This document shows positions 17,080 through 26,310 of a stretch of 64,000 nucleotides of DNA, piece after piece. Each line of letters opens with the position of its first letter. The stretch's first letter is position 1. Under the pieces are notes generated by a model. The model saw only the letters and a program-made list of their open reading frames with translations. It was not told where the DNA came from and searched no databases. The translations under genes were made by a program, and so were the position numbers. Source of the DNA: Demequina zhanjiangensis (GTDB lineage: Bacteria > Actinomycetota > Actinomycetes > Actinomycetales > Demequinaceae); NCBI RefSeq assembly GCF_030418315.1, contig NZ_JAUHPV010000001.1:310001-374000 (forward strand). The letters run 5' to 3'.

Positions 17080-18102
17080 GTGGAGGATCTGGGACCCGTG
17101 GAGCCGGCCGCGCCGGTGTCCGTCATCATGCCCGTGAGGGGCGAGGAGGCGACTCTGGCGGCGGCGGTGACGTCGGTGCTGGACAACGGCTACGAGGGCG
17201 AGGTCGAGCTCGCGATCGCGGTGGCGCCCGGGCCGGACCGGACCCGCGAGATCGCCGACGCGCTGGCCGCGGCGGATCCCCGGATCACCGTGGTGGGCAA
17301 CCCGGGGCTGACGGCGCCGCACGGACTGAACGCGGCGATCGCAGCGACGCGTCACGACGTGGTCGTGAGGATGGACGGCCATGCGGTCATGCCTCCCGGC
17401 TATCTGGCGCTCGCCGTCGATGCGCTGCGTCGGACGGGGGCCGCGAACGTCGGTGGGCGCATGGTCCCGGAGGCGGAGGCCCCGCTCGCGCGAGCGATCG
17501 CCGAGGCGATGCAGTCGAGGTTCGGCATCGGGGGCGCGGGGCACCGTGTCGGAGGCGAGGAGGGACCCGCCGACTCGGTGTTCCTGGGGGCGTTCCGGCG
17601 TGCCGCGCTCGAGGAGATGGGCGGGTACGACGTGCACTTCACCCGCGCTCAGGACTGGGAGCTCAACCATCGGCTGCGGGAGGCGGGCTACGTCGTCTGG
17701 TTCGTGCCCGACATGCAGGTGCCCTATGCGCCGCGAGGCTCGTGGAGAGCGTTGGCGCGGCAGTTTCATCAGTCAGGGCGCTGGAGGCGCGAGGTCGTCA
17801 CGAGATATCCGAGCACCGCGTCGGTCCGCTATCTGCTACCGCCTGTGCTGCTGATCGGGCTGGTCGCGTCGACTCTGCTCGGCATCGTCGGCGCGCTCTT
17901 GGGCGTGCCGCTGCTGATCGCAGCGTTCCTGGTACCGCTCGCATACGCGCTCGGGCTTGTCGTGGCATCGGTGCTCATGCTTCCCCGCACCGGGGCCGCC
18001 TCAGCCGTTCTCATGCCTGGAGTGCTCGGTGTGATGCATCTCACCTGGGGTGCGGGGTTCGTGCGTGGCATACACCACGCTCGACTTGACGGACGTGGAT
18101 GA
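17080..18102 (+). CDS. Family 2 glycosyltransferase with membrane tail
   Basis: 340 aa. The GT-A fold (about 1-240) shows VSVIMPVRGEE, the DGHA variant of the DxD metal site near residue 97, and AQDWELNHRLREAGY in place of the usual ED motif region; three hydrophobic segments follow (about 250-320). Such proteins extend lipid-linked glycans on the cytosolic face. The GTG start lies six nt from TACCCT (17068-17073), leaderless. It faces the LCP operon and precedes whiB2 by 61 bp. Confidence 0.85.
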   Translation: MEDLGPVEPAAPVSVIMPVRGEEATLAAAVTSVLDNGYEGEVELAIAVAPGPDRTREIADALAAADPRITVVGNPGLTAPHGLNAAIAATRHDVVVRMDGHAVMPPGYLALAVDALRRTGAANVGGRMVPEAEAPLARAIAEAMQSRFGIGGAGHRVGGEEGPADSVFLGAFRRAALEEMGGYDVHFTRAQDWELNHRLREAGYVVWFVPDMQVPYAPRGSWRALARQFHQSGRWRREVVTRYPSTASVRYLLPPVLLIGLVASTLLGIVGALLGVPLLIAAFLVPLAYALGLVVASVLMLPRTGAASAVLMPGVLGVMHLTWGAGFVRGIHHARLDGRG

Positions 18103-18163
18103 CACGGGTGTAATTCCACTTAGACGGGGGTGGCTCTCCCGTGGCGAACTCGGAGGGAAGCCT

Positions 18164-18484
18164 ATGTGGAGCATCTACGACGGCGCAGTGCCCTCAGACG
18201 CCGGCAGCCCAGCGCCGACGCTTGCGGCCGTGGTCGACATCTTCGACGCGGTCGAGGACGACGGCCCGCTGGGATGGCAGGAGCGCGCGCTGTGCGCCCA
18301 GACCGATCCCGAGGCCTTCTTCCCTGAGAAGGGAGGCTCGACCCGTGAGGCAAAGAAGGTGTGCGCGTCATGCGACGTGCGCTCGGAGTGCCTCGACTAC
18401 GCGCTCGAGCACGATGAGCGTTTCGGGATCTGGGGTGGACTCTCGGAGCGTGAGCGTCGCAAGCTCAAGCGGCGCGCTGTCTAG
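18164..18484 (+). CDS. whiB2: WhiB2/WhmD-type transcription factor
   Basis: 106 aa with cluster ligands Cys44, Cys67, Cys70 and Cys76, then GIWGGLSERERR and a basic tail. The N-terminal extension and the block QERALCAQTDPEAFFPEKGGSTREAKK are characteristic of WhiB2 (WhmD), needed for septation in mycobacteria and the orthologue of streptomycete WhiB. ATG is chosen for its GGAGGGAAG ribosome-binding site. The order whiB2, metallopeptidase-like, DUF3499, manB matches Mycobacterium, which supports orthology. Confidence 0.93.
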   Translation: MWSIYDGAVPSDAGSPAPTLAAVVDIFDAVEDDGPLGWQERALCAQTDPEAFFPEKGGSTREAKKVCASCDVRSECLDYALEHDERFGIWGGLSERERRKLKRRAV

Positions 18485-18508
18485 CCGGTCCGACGAGAGG
18501 GACGTGTC

Positions 18509-21500
18509 GTGAACGCGACGCGCCCTGTCGTGCGCGCGATCCTCGTGACCGACGGGCGATCCGCACATCTCTCAGCCGCGCTCGCGTCCCTGTCCGAGCA
18601 CGAGTACGACACGCTCGACGTCGTGGTGGTCGGAGGCGACGCCCCTGAGGTGCCGCCCGAGCTGCGCGCCGAGATCGTGGACGCGCCGGGCGCGAGCTAT
18701 CACGAGGCCGTCGACGCGGCGCTCGCCCTCCACCCCGACCTCGAGCGCGACTACCTCTGGCTCCTTCACGACGACACCGCGCCCATGCCCGGCGCGCTCG
18801 CCGCTCTCACCGCCGTGGTGCGCAAGCGCCGTCGCGTCGCGATCGTCGGCGCCGCCCAGGTCCGCTGGGACGACCCGTCGAGGCTCGTCGGCATGGGCAC
18901 GACCACCTCGCGCGTCGGAGCCCGCCGCGTGGCGCTGGTCGAGGAGGACGACGTCAACCAGGGCCAGCACGACTCTCGCGAGGACGTGCTCGCCGTCAGC
19001 CTCGCGGGCGCGCTCGTGCGGCGCGACTGGTGGCACGAGTCGGGCGGCATCGACGACTCGTACCGAGGATTCGGGGACAGCCTCGATCTGTGCCGCCGTG
19101 CGTGGCGCTCGGGCTACGACGTGGTGGTGGTGCCGTCGGCCAAGGTGAGGCATGCGCAGGACGGGCTCCACGGACGACGCTCCGATGACGCCCGCGGGCG
19201 CGCCTCCACGTACGCGGCCAGGCGCACCTCCGAGTGGTTCCACGCGTGCGCCTACGCGCCGGCGCTCGCGGTGCCGCTGCTGGTCCTGTGGGCGTTCGCC
19301 TCCGCACCCGTGCGCGCGCTGCTGCGGATCGCGCAGAACGAGCCACGCGTCGCGCTCACCGACCTGTCGGTGCCGTGGCGGCTTCTCGCGCGCCTGCGCC
19401 TTCTCGCACGCAGCCGCAGGCTGGTCCGCCGCGCGAAGGTGGTCCCGGTGAGCGTCGAGCGTCCTCTGCTCGCGACCTTGCGCGAGGTGGTCCATCACGT
19501 TCGGGTCTCGGAGCTGGGCGCGTACGACGCGTGGCGCGCAAGCCAGGCGCCGTCCGATGTGGAACGGCAGGAGCTGGCGCTCGCGGCCTCGCGACGTCGC
19601 CGCGGCCTCGCTGTCACATCAGCGCTCGCGCTCGCCGTGTCCGTCGCGCTGCACGGGGACTGGCTCGCGAGCGTCGTGCGCGGGCAGATGCTCAGCGGCG
19701 ACATCCTCGGCGTCTCGGACCTGGGGTTCGCGGACGTGTGGGCCAGGGTGTCCTCGGGATGGGACGTGACAGGCTTCGGCGCCCCCGCTCTCGACTCGTC
19801 GTTCGCGGCGCTGCTGCTGCCGCTCGCGGCCCTGCCCGGCGGGCTGCGGCTGGGCCTCGGTCTGCTCCTGGTGCTCGCGCCCGCGCTCGCGGCGCTCGGC
19901 GTCTGGGCGGCCGCCGGGACCGTCGTGCGCTCGGCCTGGGTGCGTGGTGCCGTCGCTCTCACCTACGGTCTGTGGCCGCTCTTCCTCGCGTCGGTGAACG
20001 ACGGCCGGGTCGGCGCCGTGATCGCTCATCTGGTCCTCCCATGGGTGCTGTTCGGCGTCGTCCGCGGAGCGGGTTGGCACCGGGGCGAGCCCGTGGGGGA
20101 CGGCGAGTTCCCTCGCGTGCGCCAGGCGTCCCCGAGCGCGTCGGCCGGTGCCGCGCTCGCCATGGCGGTCGCCGTCGCCGCAGCCCCGGTGCTCCTGCCA
20201 GGGCTGCTGGTCGCAGTGCTGACCGCCGGCGCCTTCGCGCGAGGCGCGAGGCTGCGCACCTGGGCCGTCGCACTGCCCGCCCTCGTCGTGTCAGGCCCGG
20301 CGATCGTGGCCGCCTCAGGCGCGGACTCCGTCGCATGGGCCGTGCGGGTCCTCGCGCGCGATGCGGGGCCGATAGGTCCCTTCGATCCGCTGACGCCATG
20401 GTCGCTGCTGCTCGGCAGCGCGCCTGCCGAGGTGGATGCGGCACCGCTCGAGACGCTCGTGGGTGCGCCGATCGCTGAGGCGCTCGGCTCCTCCCTGGCC
20501 GTCGCGATCGGTGCAGCGGTGCTCGCCGCCGCTGTCGTCGCGCTCGTCTCGCTACGGTCCGCGTGGGCTGTCAGGGCGCTCGTGCTGCTCGCCGCGGCGG
20601 GCCTCGGCACCGCGCTGGTGTCCCAGCATGTCTCGACAGGATCGCTCGACGGCGTCGGCGGACAGCTGGTGCCCGGCTGGCCCGGCGCAGGGTCCTCGCT
20701 CATGGTGCTCGGCCTGCTCACCGCGGCGGCGGCGGCCGCGTCAGGGGCCTGGCATGCCGGAGAGCGCTCGGCACCGCTCGCCTGGCGCCGCACCGGCTAC
20801 GCGGTGGGCCTGGGACTTGCGGGAGCCGTCCTCGTCGTGGACGCGATCACCTTGTCGTGGCCGGGCGTCCAGGAGGGCGACGTCAGCGCGTCCTCCACCA
20901 CGGTGCTGCCCCTCGCGATCGCCCTCGACCAGCGCTCCGAGACGCAGCAGCGCGTGATGGTGCTCGACCGCGAGGATGACGGCACGGTCCGCTACTCGGT
21001 GCTCTCCACCGACGGGACCGTGCGAGTCCTCGGTGTCGCGGAGCGGGACGACGCAGGCGTGCCGCTGGCCCGTGCCGGCGCTCAGCCCTTCGCGACGCCG
21101 CGCGACCTCGCGCAGGCTGTCGGGCTGCTCGCCGGAGGGGCCGACGGCGCAGGGGAGCAGCTCGCCGCCTGGGGCGTCGGCGTGGTCGTCATCGCGCCGG
21201 GCGCGGACTCCCTCCTCGCCTCGCTGACCCAGGTGTCGGACCTGACCGCGATCGGAGCGAGCGACTACGGCACCCCCTACCGCGTGCAGCGTGCTGACGG
21301 CTCTCAGGTGTCCCGCGCATGGATCGCCGACGGTGACACCGTCACCGCGGTGCCCATGCAGGGCATGTCCGGCGGCGCTGACGTCACGGCCGCAGGGACG
21401 ACGCTCGTGCTCGCCGAGGCCGCTGACGACGCGTGGCAGGCCACGCTCGACGGGACGCCGCTCGCGAGGGTCGACGACCCCGCGGGCCGCAACGCCTGGG

Positions 21501-21643
21501 CGGTGGCCGAGGGAGGCACGATCGAGATCACGTACGAGGACCCTGCCCACGCCTGGTGGCTGTGGGCAGCCGCGATCGTGTGCGGGTGGGTGCTCCTCGC
21601 GTCGATCCCCCTGCATCGTGCGCGCGGGAAGGAGGGGTCATGA
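18509..21643 (+). CDS. Large GT2 glycosyltransferase-membrane fusion protein
   Basis: 1044 aa. The first ~240 residues are a GT2 domain (LLHDDTAPMP as the DxD region near 90, and FGDSLDLCRRAWRSGYDV near 190). A helical hairpin near 245-275 follows, then about 10-12 TM helices between about 370 and 790, an extracytoplasmic beta-rich region (about 800-1010) and a last TM helix at 1012-1032. Such fusions occur next to whiB2 in many actinobacteria; their product is unknown. The GTG start is 24 bp after whiB2, and the stop overlaps the next gene (ATGA). Confidence 0.8.
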   Translation: MNATRPVVRAILVTDGRSAHLSAALASLSEHEYDTLDVVVVGGDAPEVPPELRAEIVDAPGASYHEAVDAALALHPDLERDYLWLLHDDTAPMPGALAALTAVVRKRRRVAIVGAAQVRWDDPSRLVGMGTTTSRVGARRVALVEEDDVNQGQHDSREDVLAVSLAGALVRRDWWHESGGIDDSYRGFGDSLDLCRRAWRSGYDVVVVPSAKVRHAQDGLHGRRSDDARGRASTYAARRTSEWFHACAYAPALAVPLLVLWAFASAPVRALLRIAQNEPRVALTDLSVPWRLLARLRLLARSRRLVRRAKVVPVSVERPLLATLREVVHHVRVSELGAYDAWRASQAPSDVERQELALAASRRRRGLAVTSALALAVSVALHGDWLASVVRGQMLSGDILGVSDLGFADVWARVSSGWDVTGFGAPALDSSFAALLLPLAALPGGLRLGLGLLLVLAPALAALGVWAAAGTVVRSAWVRGAVALTYGLWPLFLASVNDGRVGAVIAHLVLPWVLFGVVRGAGWHRGEPVGDGEFPRVRQASPSASAGAALAMAVAVAAAPVLLPGLLVAVLTAGAFARGARLRTWAVALPALVVSGPAIVAASGADSVAWAVRVLARDAGPIGPFDPLTPWSLLLGSAPAEVDAAPLETLVGAPIAEALGSSLAVAIGAAVLAAAVVALVSLRSAWAVRALVLLAAAGLGTALVSQHVSTGSLDGVGGQLVPGWPGAGSSLMVLGLLTAAAAAASGAWHAGERSAPLAWRRTGYAVGLGLAGAVLVVDAITLSWPGVQEGDVSASSTTVLPLAIALDQRSETQQRVMVLDREDDGTVRYSVLSTDGTVRVLGVAERDDAGVPLARAGAQPFATPRDLAQAVGLLAGGADGAGEQLAAWGVGVVVIAPGADSLLASLTQVSDLTAIGASDYGTPYRVQRADGSQVSRAWIADGDTVTAVPMQGMSGGADVTAAGTTLVLAEAADDAWQATLDGTPLARVDDPAGRNAWAVAEGGTIEITYEDPAHAWWLWAAAIVCGWVLLASIPLHRARGKEGS

Positions 21644-22974
21644 CGGGTCTGTCCGCCGCAGCGAAGGCGGGAACCGCGCTCGTCGCGGGAGGCGTGCTCG
21701 TCGGAGTCGCCTTCGCAGGTGGCCTGCTCGACGAGGCCCGCACCGTCGCGCCCACGCCGACCGAGGTCGCGGTCACCCCTGCGGTGCAGCCGGCCGCCTG
21801 CACGGGGCCGCTCACCGTGCCGGTCGGGGCCCTCGAGGGCGACGACTTCGCGTCCGAGCCGACCTCCCGCACGCGTGAGCTGTACGGCGCCTCCGCAGCC
21901 GACGGGGTCGAGATCGCTGACGGTCTCTTCGGCGCGTCGATCGAGCGTGTCGAGGACGGTGACATCGCCTCGCTCGCGGCTCTGACCTGTGTGCGCCCCG
22001 CGACGTCTCAGTGGCTCGTCGGGGGGTCGACGGCACCAGGCTCCTCCGCGCGGCTCGTGCTCGCGAACCCCACGAGGGCCAACGTCGAGGCGACCGTCAC
22101 CCTCTACGGCGGAGCAGGCGAGGTGGCGGACAGCCGGGTGCTCGCCATCGGTGCAGGAGAGGTGCAGGACCTCTTCCTCGAGGGCATCGCGGACGGCATC
22201 GACTCGCTCGTCGCACGCATCGACGCGACCGGCGGCGGAGTCGTGGCGACGATCCAGGACTCGGTCCTCGACGGCCTTCAGCCCGCTGGCACCTCGTGGG
22301 TCGCGTCGACGTCCACGCTGGGCACCTCCCTCGTGATCCCGTCCGTCGGCGGAGGCGACCTCGAGGCGTCCTCGTCGGTGCGCTTGCTGGCTCCCGACGG
22401 GGCGACCGTCTCGCTCACCCTCGTCGACGAGGACGGCGTCGTGTCCTGGTCCGGAGTCTCGGCGATCCGGCTCGAGCCAGGCGTCGTCACCACCGTCGAG
22501 GTGCCGTCCCTCCCGACCGGCGCCGTCGAGATCGACTCTGACGCGCCCCTCGTCGCCGCCGCCGAGCTGACCGTGTCCCGCGACTCCGAGATCGGCGCCG
22601 AGGGGTCCCTCGCGTACGACCGCACCTGGATCGGTGCGCAGCCCCTCGACGGCTCGACCGCGGATGCTCCCGACAAGGGCGCCTATGCGCCCTCGGACGG
22701 CGGCGCCATCGTCGCCTACACGCCAGTGGCCACCACGCTCACGGTGGTCGGCGACGACGGATCGCAGTACGCACAGGTGGACGCCAACGCGCGGACGGTG
22801 ACGCGGATCCCGCTCGACGAGGTCCCCGCAGGCGCACGGCTCATCCTCGAGGGCGCTCAGTCGTGGACGCTTCAGATCACCGGGCAGCCAGGGTTCATCG
22901 CCTCCATGCAGCCCACCGCGACGCGCGTCATCGACGTGGAGGTGGACGCCGTCGACGCGCCCTACGTGCCCTGA
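21640..22974 (+). CDS. DUF5719 family exported protein
   Basis: 444 aa. A hydrophobic N-terminal segment (about 8-30) acts as signal anchor; the rest is a secreted beta-rich domain with repeated Ig-like patterns and only two or three Cys. It fits DUF5719 proteins that follow the large GT2 fusion in Micrococcales. ATG follows GGAAGGAGGGG and overlaps the upstream stop, so the two are translationally coupled and probably work together at the cell surface. The function is unknown. Confidence 0.8.
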   Translation: MTGLSAAAKAGTALVAGGVLVGVAFAGGLLDEARTVAPTPTEVAVTPAVQPAACTGPLTVPVGALEGDDFASEPTSRTRELYGASAADGVEIADGLFGASIERVEDGDIASLAALTCVRPATSQWLVGGSTAPGSSARLVLANPTRANVEATVTLYGGAGEVADSRVLAIGAGEVQDLFLEGIADGIDSLVARIDATGGGVVATIQDSVLDGLQPAGTSWVASTSTLGTSLVIPSVGGGDLEASSSVRLLAPDGATVSLTLVDEDGVVSWSGVSAIRLEPGVVTTVEVPSLPTGAVEIDSDAPLVAAAELTVSRDSEIGAEGSLAYDRTWIGAQPLDGSTADAPDKGAYAPSDGGAIVAYTPVATTLTVVGDDGSQYAQVDANARTVTRIPLDEVPAGARLILEGAQSWTLQITGQPGFIASMQPTATRVIDVEVDAVDAPYVP

Positions 22975-22987
22975 GGCACGACCGCGC

Positions 22988-23386
22988 TCACCGTCCGAAG
23001 TCGGGGTCGATGTCCTCAGGCGCGCAGTTCATCAGATGCGCGAGCTGCTCGGCGACCACGTCCCTCACCAGGAGCGGCAGCTCGGAGCCCTCCGCACGCT
23101 CCTCGCACGGGCGCCGGTAGATCACGACACGAGCGGGCTGGCCCATGTCTGCGGGGAACAGCCGACCCAGCGGGACCCCTTGCTCCCACGGGCTCGGGTC
23201 CGACGGGGGCACGTCCTCGGTGCCGAACTCGAGCCGTCCCCATCGTCGTCCCCACCGCGGCTCGAGCCGCTCGGCCGCGTCGATCACGAGCAGATCGAAC
23301 TGCTCGGCGCGGGTGCGGTGACCGGGGAGGGAGGCAGGGACGAGGGGAGCCCTGAGGCCACGCCCATGCCGGTCTCGTCGTGCCAT
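22988..23386 (-). CDS. Metallopeptidase-family-like protein, Rv3259 type, lacking HExxH
   Basis: 132 aa. Basic N-terminus, then FDLLVIDAAERLEPRW, a proline-rich loop, ARVVIYRRP and a C-terminal VRDVVAEQLAHLMN. Length, position and the order relative to whiB2 and DUF3499 match Rv3259, classed with COG3824 zincin-like metallopeptidases. No HExxH zinc motif is present: the equivalent helix reads VVAEQLAHL, so activity is doubtful. The ATG has TAGGGT (reverse strand, 23394-23399) seven nt upstream, so it is probably leaderless. It is divergent from the DUF3499 gene. Confidence 0.75.
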   Translation of the reverse strand: MARRDRHGRGLRAPLVPASLPGHRTRAEQFDLLVIDAAERLEPRWGRRWGRLEFGTEDVPPSDPSPWEQGVPLGRLFPADMGQPARVVIYRRPCEERAEGSELPLLVRDVVAEQLAHLMNCAPEDIDPDFGR

Positions 23387-23500
23387 GCGACAGACCCTAC
23401 GCCCGTCTGGGCGTCCACCAGGCGCTTCGGGGCCGGCCCTGGGCCGCCTCGGCGTGGCTCGACGCCACCCCGCGTCTCGAGGGGTACCGTCCGAGGCGTG

Positions 23501-23857
23501 ATGGCCTCCCGACAGTGCTCGAAGACGGCGTGCACGCGCCCTGCCGCGGCGACGCTGACGTACGTCTACGCGGACTCGACGGTGGTCGTCGGCCAGCTCG
23601 CGGAGTCGGCGGAACCGCACAGCTACGACCTGTGCGCGGACCATGCGAGCCGTTTCACCGCCCCCCGCGGGTGGGACGTGGTGCACATCCAGCAGGACTT
23701 CGTTGACCCTGGGCCGTCGCCGGACGATCTTGACGCACTGGCCCGCGCCGTGCGCGAGGCGGGGACCCCGGCGCAGCCGCGGACCCACGCCCCCGCACCC
23801 CTGACCCCCAGCGAGCCGCGCCGCGGTCACCTGCGGGTCGTGTCGTCCGACATGTGA
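23501..23857 (+). CDS. DUF3499 family protein
   Basis: 118 aa. The core CSKTACTRPAAATLTYVYADS through LCADHASRFTAPRGW is the DUF3499 domain (compare Rv3258c). Two Cys at the N-terminus and a later CADH could bind a metal; this is inference. The C-terminal 45 residues are low-complexity. A GTG immediately before the ATG (23498) lies seven nt from TACCGT (23485-23490) and may be the leaderless start. It sits 75 bp before manB in the same orientation. Confidence 0.85.
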   Translation: MASRQCSKTACTRPAAATLTYVYADSTVVVGQLAESAEPHSYDLCADHASRFTAPRGWDVVHIQQDFVDPGPSPDDLDALARAVREAGTPAQPRTHAPAPLTPSEPRRGHLRVVSSDM

Positions 23858-23932
23858 CACCCGGGTGCAGGCCGTGCGTGCGCGGCGATTCCGTCCTGGT
23901 CACGGCCCCCCTGTGCCGCTAGCCTGGCCCGC

Positions 23933-25345
23933 ATGACGGACCTCACCGGACTCATCAAGGCCTACGACGTGCGTGGCATCGTCGGCGAGCAGCTGACGGA
24001 GGAGATCGCCCGAGCGATCGGCGCGGCCTTCGCGGACACGATCGTGACGCCGGAGGGCGAGACCTCCGTGGTGATCGGGCACGACATGCGCGACTCGGGG
24101 CCGGGCCTCGTGAACGCCGTCACGTCGGGCCTCCGCGACCGCGGAGTGGACGTGGTCAGCATCGGCCTGTGCTCCACCGACGGCCTCTATCACGCGACCG
24201 GCGCGCTCGACATGCCCGGCGTCATGGTCACCGCGAGCCACAACCCGGCCGCATACAACGGCATGAAGCTGTGCCGGTCGCGCGCCCGTGCCGTGGGCGA
24301 GAACACCGGTCTGGGACTCGTCCGCGAGCTCGCCACGCGCTACGTCGACGAGGGCGTGCCCTCCGTCGAGGCGCCAGGCTCGGCATCCGACCGCGAGATG
24401 CTCCGCGAGTACGGAGAGTTCCTCCGCTCGCTCGTCCCGCTTGACGCGATCCGCCCCCTCAAGGTCGTGGTCGATGCGGGCAACGCCATGGCGGGCCACA
24501 CCGTTCCTGCAGTGCTCGGCGAGGCCGCGGGCCTTCCCGGGCTTCCCCTCGAGATCGTGCCGCTGTACTTCGAGCTCGACGGCACCTTCCCGAACCACGA
24601 GCCGAACCCGCTCGAGGAGAAGAACCTCGTCGACCTCCAGGCCGCCGTCGTCGAGCACGGCGCCGACCTGGGCCTCGCCTTCGACGGTGATGCGGACCGC
24701 TGCTTCGTCGTGGATGAGAAGGGCGCGATCGTGCGCGCCTCCGCGATCACCGCGCTCGTGGGACTGCGTGAGGCCGCCCGCGTGCGCGCCTCGGGCGGCG
24801 ACGCGACGGTCATCTACAACGTCATCTCCTCCAAGGCCGTCCCCGAGCTCCTCACGGCCGACGGCATCGCGACCGTCCGTTCGCGCGTGGGGCACAGCTT
24901 CATCAAGGCGCAGATGGCGGAGCACGACGCGGTGTTCGGCGGCGAGCACAGCGCCCACTTCTACTTCCGAGACTTCTTCTACGCGGACTCCGGGATGCTC
25001 GCGGCATTGCACGTGATGGCGGCGCTCGGCGCGCAGGACGGCCCGCTCAGCGCGATGCTCGCCGACTACGACCCGTACACCGCCTCCGGCGAGATCAACT
25101 CGACCGTCGCCGATGTGGCGGCCGCGCTCGATCGGATCCGGGAGGCCTTCGGCTCGCGTGACGCCGTCACGCTCGACGAGATGGACGGTCTCACCGTCCA
25201 GCACTGGGACGCCGAGCCGCGCTGGTGGTTCAACGTGCGCCCCTCCGGCACCGAGCCGCTGCTGCGCCTCAACGTCGAGGCCGCGGACGCGGCCACGATG
25301 GAGGACGTGCGGGACCAGGCGCTCGCCATCATCCGGGAGTCCTGA
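23933..25345 (+). CDS. manB: Phosphomannomutase/phosphoglucomutase
   Basis: 470 aa alpha-D-phosphohexomutase that interconverts hexose 6- and 1-phosphates, supplying GDP-mannose or UDP-glucose precursors for glycan synthesis. The four domain signatures are seen: TASHNPAAYNGMK (phospho-Ser102), FDGDADRCFVVDE (Mg site), GGEHSAHFYFRD (sugar recognition) and RPSGTEPLLR (phosphate binding). The start has TAGCCT seven nt upstream. It overlaps the CDF transporter start by 1 bp (TGATG). Glycosyltransferases nearby are likely consumers. Confidence 0.94.
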   Translation: MTDLTGLIKAYDVRGIVGEQLTEEIARAIGAAFADTIVTPEGETSVVIGHDMRDSGPGLVNAVTSGLRDRGVDVVSIGLCSTDGLYHATGALDMPGVMVTASHNPAAYNGMKLCRSRARAVGENTGLGLVRELATRYVDEGVPSVEAPGSASDREMLREYGEFLRSLVPLDAIRPLKVVVDAGNAMAGHTVPAVLGEAAGLPGLPLEIVPLYFELDGTFPNHEPNPLEEKNLVDLQAAVVEHGADLGLAFDGDADRCFVVDEKGAIVRASAITALVGLREAARVRASGGDATVIYNVISSKAVPELLTADGIATVRSRVGHSFIKAQMAEHDAVFGGEHSAHFYFRDFFYADSGMLAALHVMAALGAQDGPLSAMLADYDPYTASGEINSTVADVAAALDRIREAFGSRDAVTLDEMDGLTVQHWDAEPRWWFNVRPSGTEPLLRLNVEAADAATMEDVRDQALAIIRES

Positions 25346-26271
25346 TGTCCGCCGAGGGCGGCACCAAGGCGATCATCGCCGCGCTCAGCGCCAACCTCGG
25401 CATCGGCGTCACCAAGTTCGCGGCCTGGGGCCTCACCGGAGCCTCCTCGATGCTCGCCGAGGCGATCCACTCGGTCGCGGACTCCGGCAATCAGCTCCTG
25501 CTGCTCCTCGGCGGCCGCAAGGCCCGCAAGGAGGCCACGCCCGAGCACCCCTTCGGGTACTCGCGCTACCGGTACTACTTCGCGTTCCTCGTCGCCGTCG
25601 TGCTGTTCACGCTCGGCGGGCTCTTCGCCCTGTACGAGGCGTGGCACAAGTTCCAGCACCCTGAGCCGATCGAGTCATGGCAGTGGGTCCCCATCGTCGT
25701 GCTGCTCATCGCGATCGCGCTCGAGGGCATGAGCTTCCGCACGGCCATCAAGGAGTCGAACAAGATCCGCGGCAACGTGGGGTGGGCGAAGTTCATCCAG
25801 CGGTCCCGGTCGCCCGAGCTTCCCGTCATCCTGCTCGAGGACTTCGGCGCGCTCGTGGGCCTCACGTTCGCGCTGTTCGGGGTCTCCATGACGTTGATCA
25901 CCCACAACGGGCTCTGGGATGCCGCGGGCACGGCGATGATCGGTCTGCTGCTCGTCTGCATCGCGCTCGTGCTCGCGCGCGAGACGCGCGAGATGCTGCT
26001 GGGCGAGGCCGCCACCCCGGAGGACGTCGCGAGGATCCGCGCAGGTCTTGCCGACGCCGGCTACACGGACATCATCCACCTGCGCACCATGCACCTGGGC
26101 CCTGAGGACGTGCTCGTCACCGTCAAGGTGGGCGTCGCACCGGGACGCACGATCGAGCAGATCTCCGCGCAGACGGACGACGCGGAACGCCGCATCCGCG
26201 AGGCCGTGCCCGCCGCCCGGCTCATCTTCATCGAGCCCGATCTCCGTCACGCGGTCCAGCAGGACGGCTGA
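25345..26271 (+). CDS. Cation diffusion facilitator family transporter
   Basis: 308 aa. Six TM helices in the first ~215 residues and a cytosolic C-terminal domain of about 90. Helix 2 carries AEAIHSVADSGNQ, the His/Asp metal site region of CDF proteins, and helix 5 has LLEDFGALVGL. CDF transporters export divalent cations (Zn, Fe, Co, Mn) by proton antiport; the exact ion is not predictable here. Its ATG overlaps the manB stop, an arrangement that implies co-translation but no evident pathway link. Confidence 0.9.
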   Translation: MSAEGGTKAIIAALSANLGIGVTKFAAWGLTGASSMLAEAIHSVADSGNQLLLLLGGRKARKEATPEHPFGYSRYRYYFAFLVAVVLFTLGGLFALYEAWHKFQHPEPIESWQWVPIVVLLIAIALEGMSFRTAIKESNKIRGNVGWAKFIQRSRSPELPVILLEDFGALVGLTFALFGVSMTLITHNGLWDAAGTAMIGLLLVCIALVLARETREMLLGEAATPEDVARIRAGLADAGYTDIIHLRTMHLGPEDVLVTVKVGVAPGRTIEQISAQTDDAERRIREAVPAARLIFIEPDLRHAVQQDG

Positions 26272-26287
26272 CCCTCGCCTCGACCTC

Positions 26288-26305
26288 GCTCAGGCTGACC
26301 TGAGC
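26288..26305. terminator. Short hairpin between CDF and response-regulator genes
   Basis: A 7-bp inverted repeat (26288-26294 with 26299-26305) with the loop CTGA lies in the 39-bp gap between convergent genes; a modest terminator candidate. Confidence 0.4.
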
Positions 26306-26310
26306 TCGCG

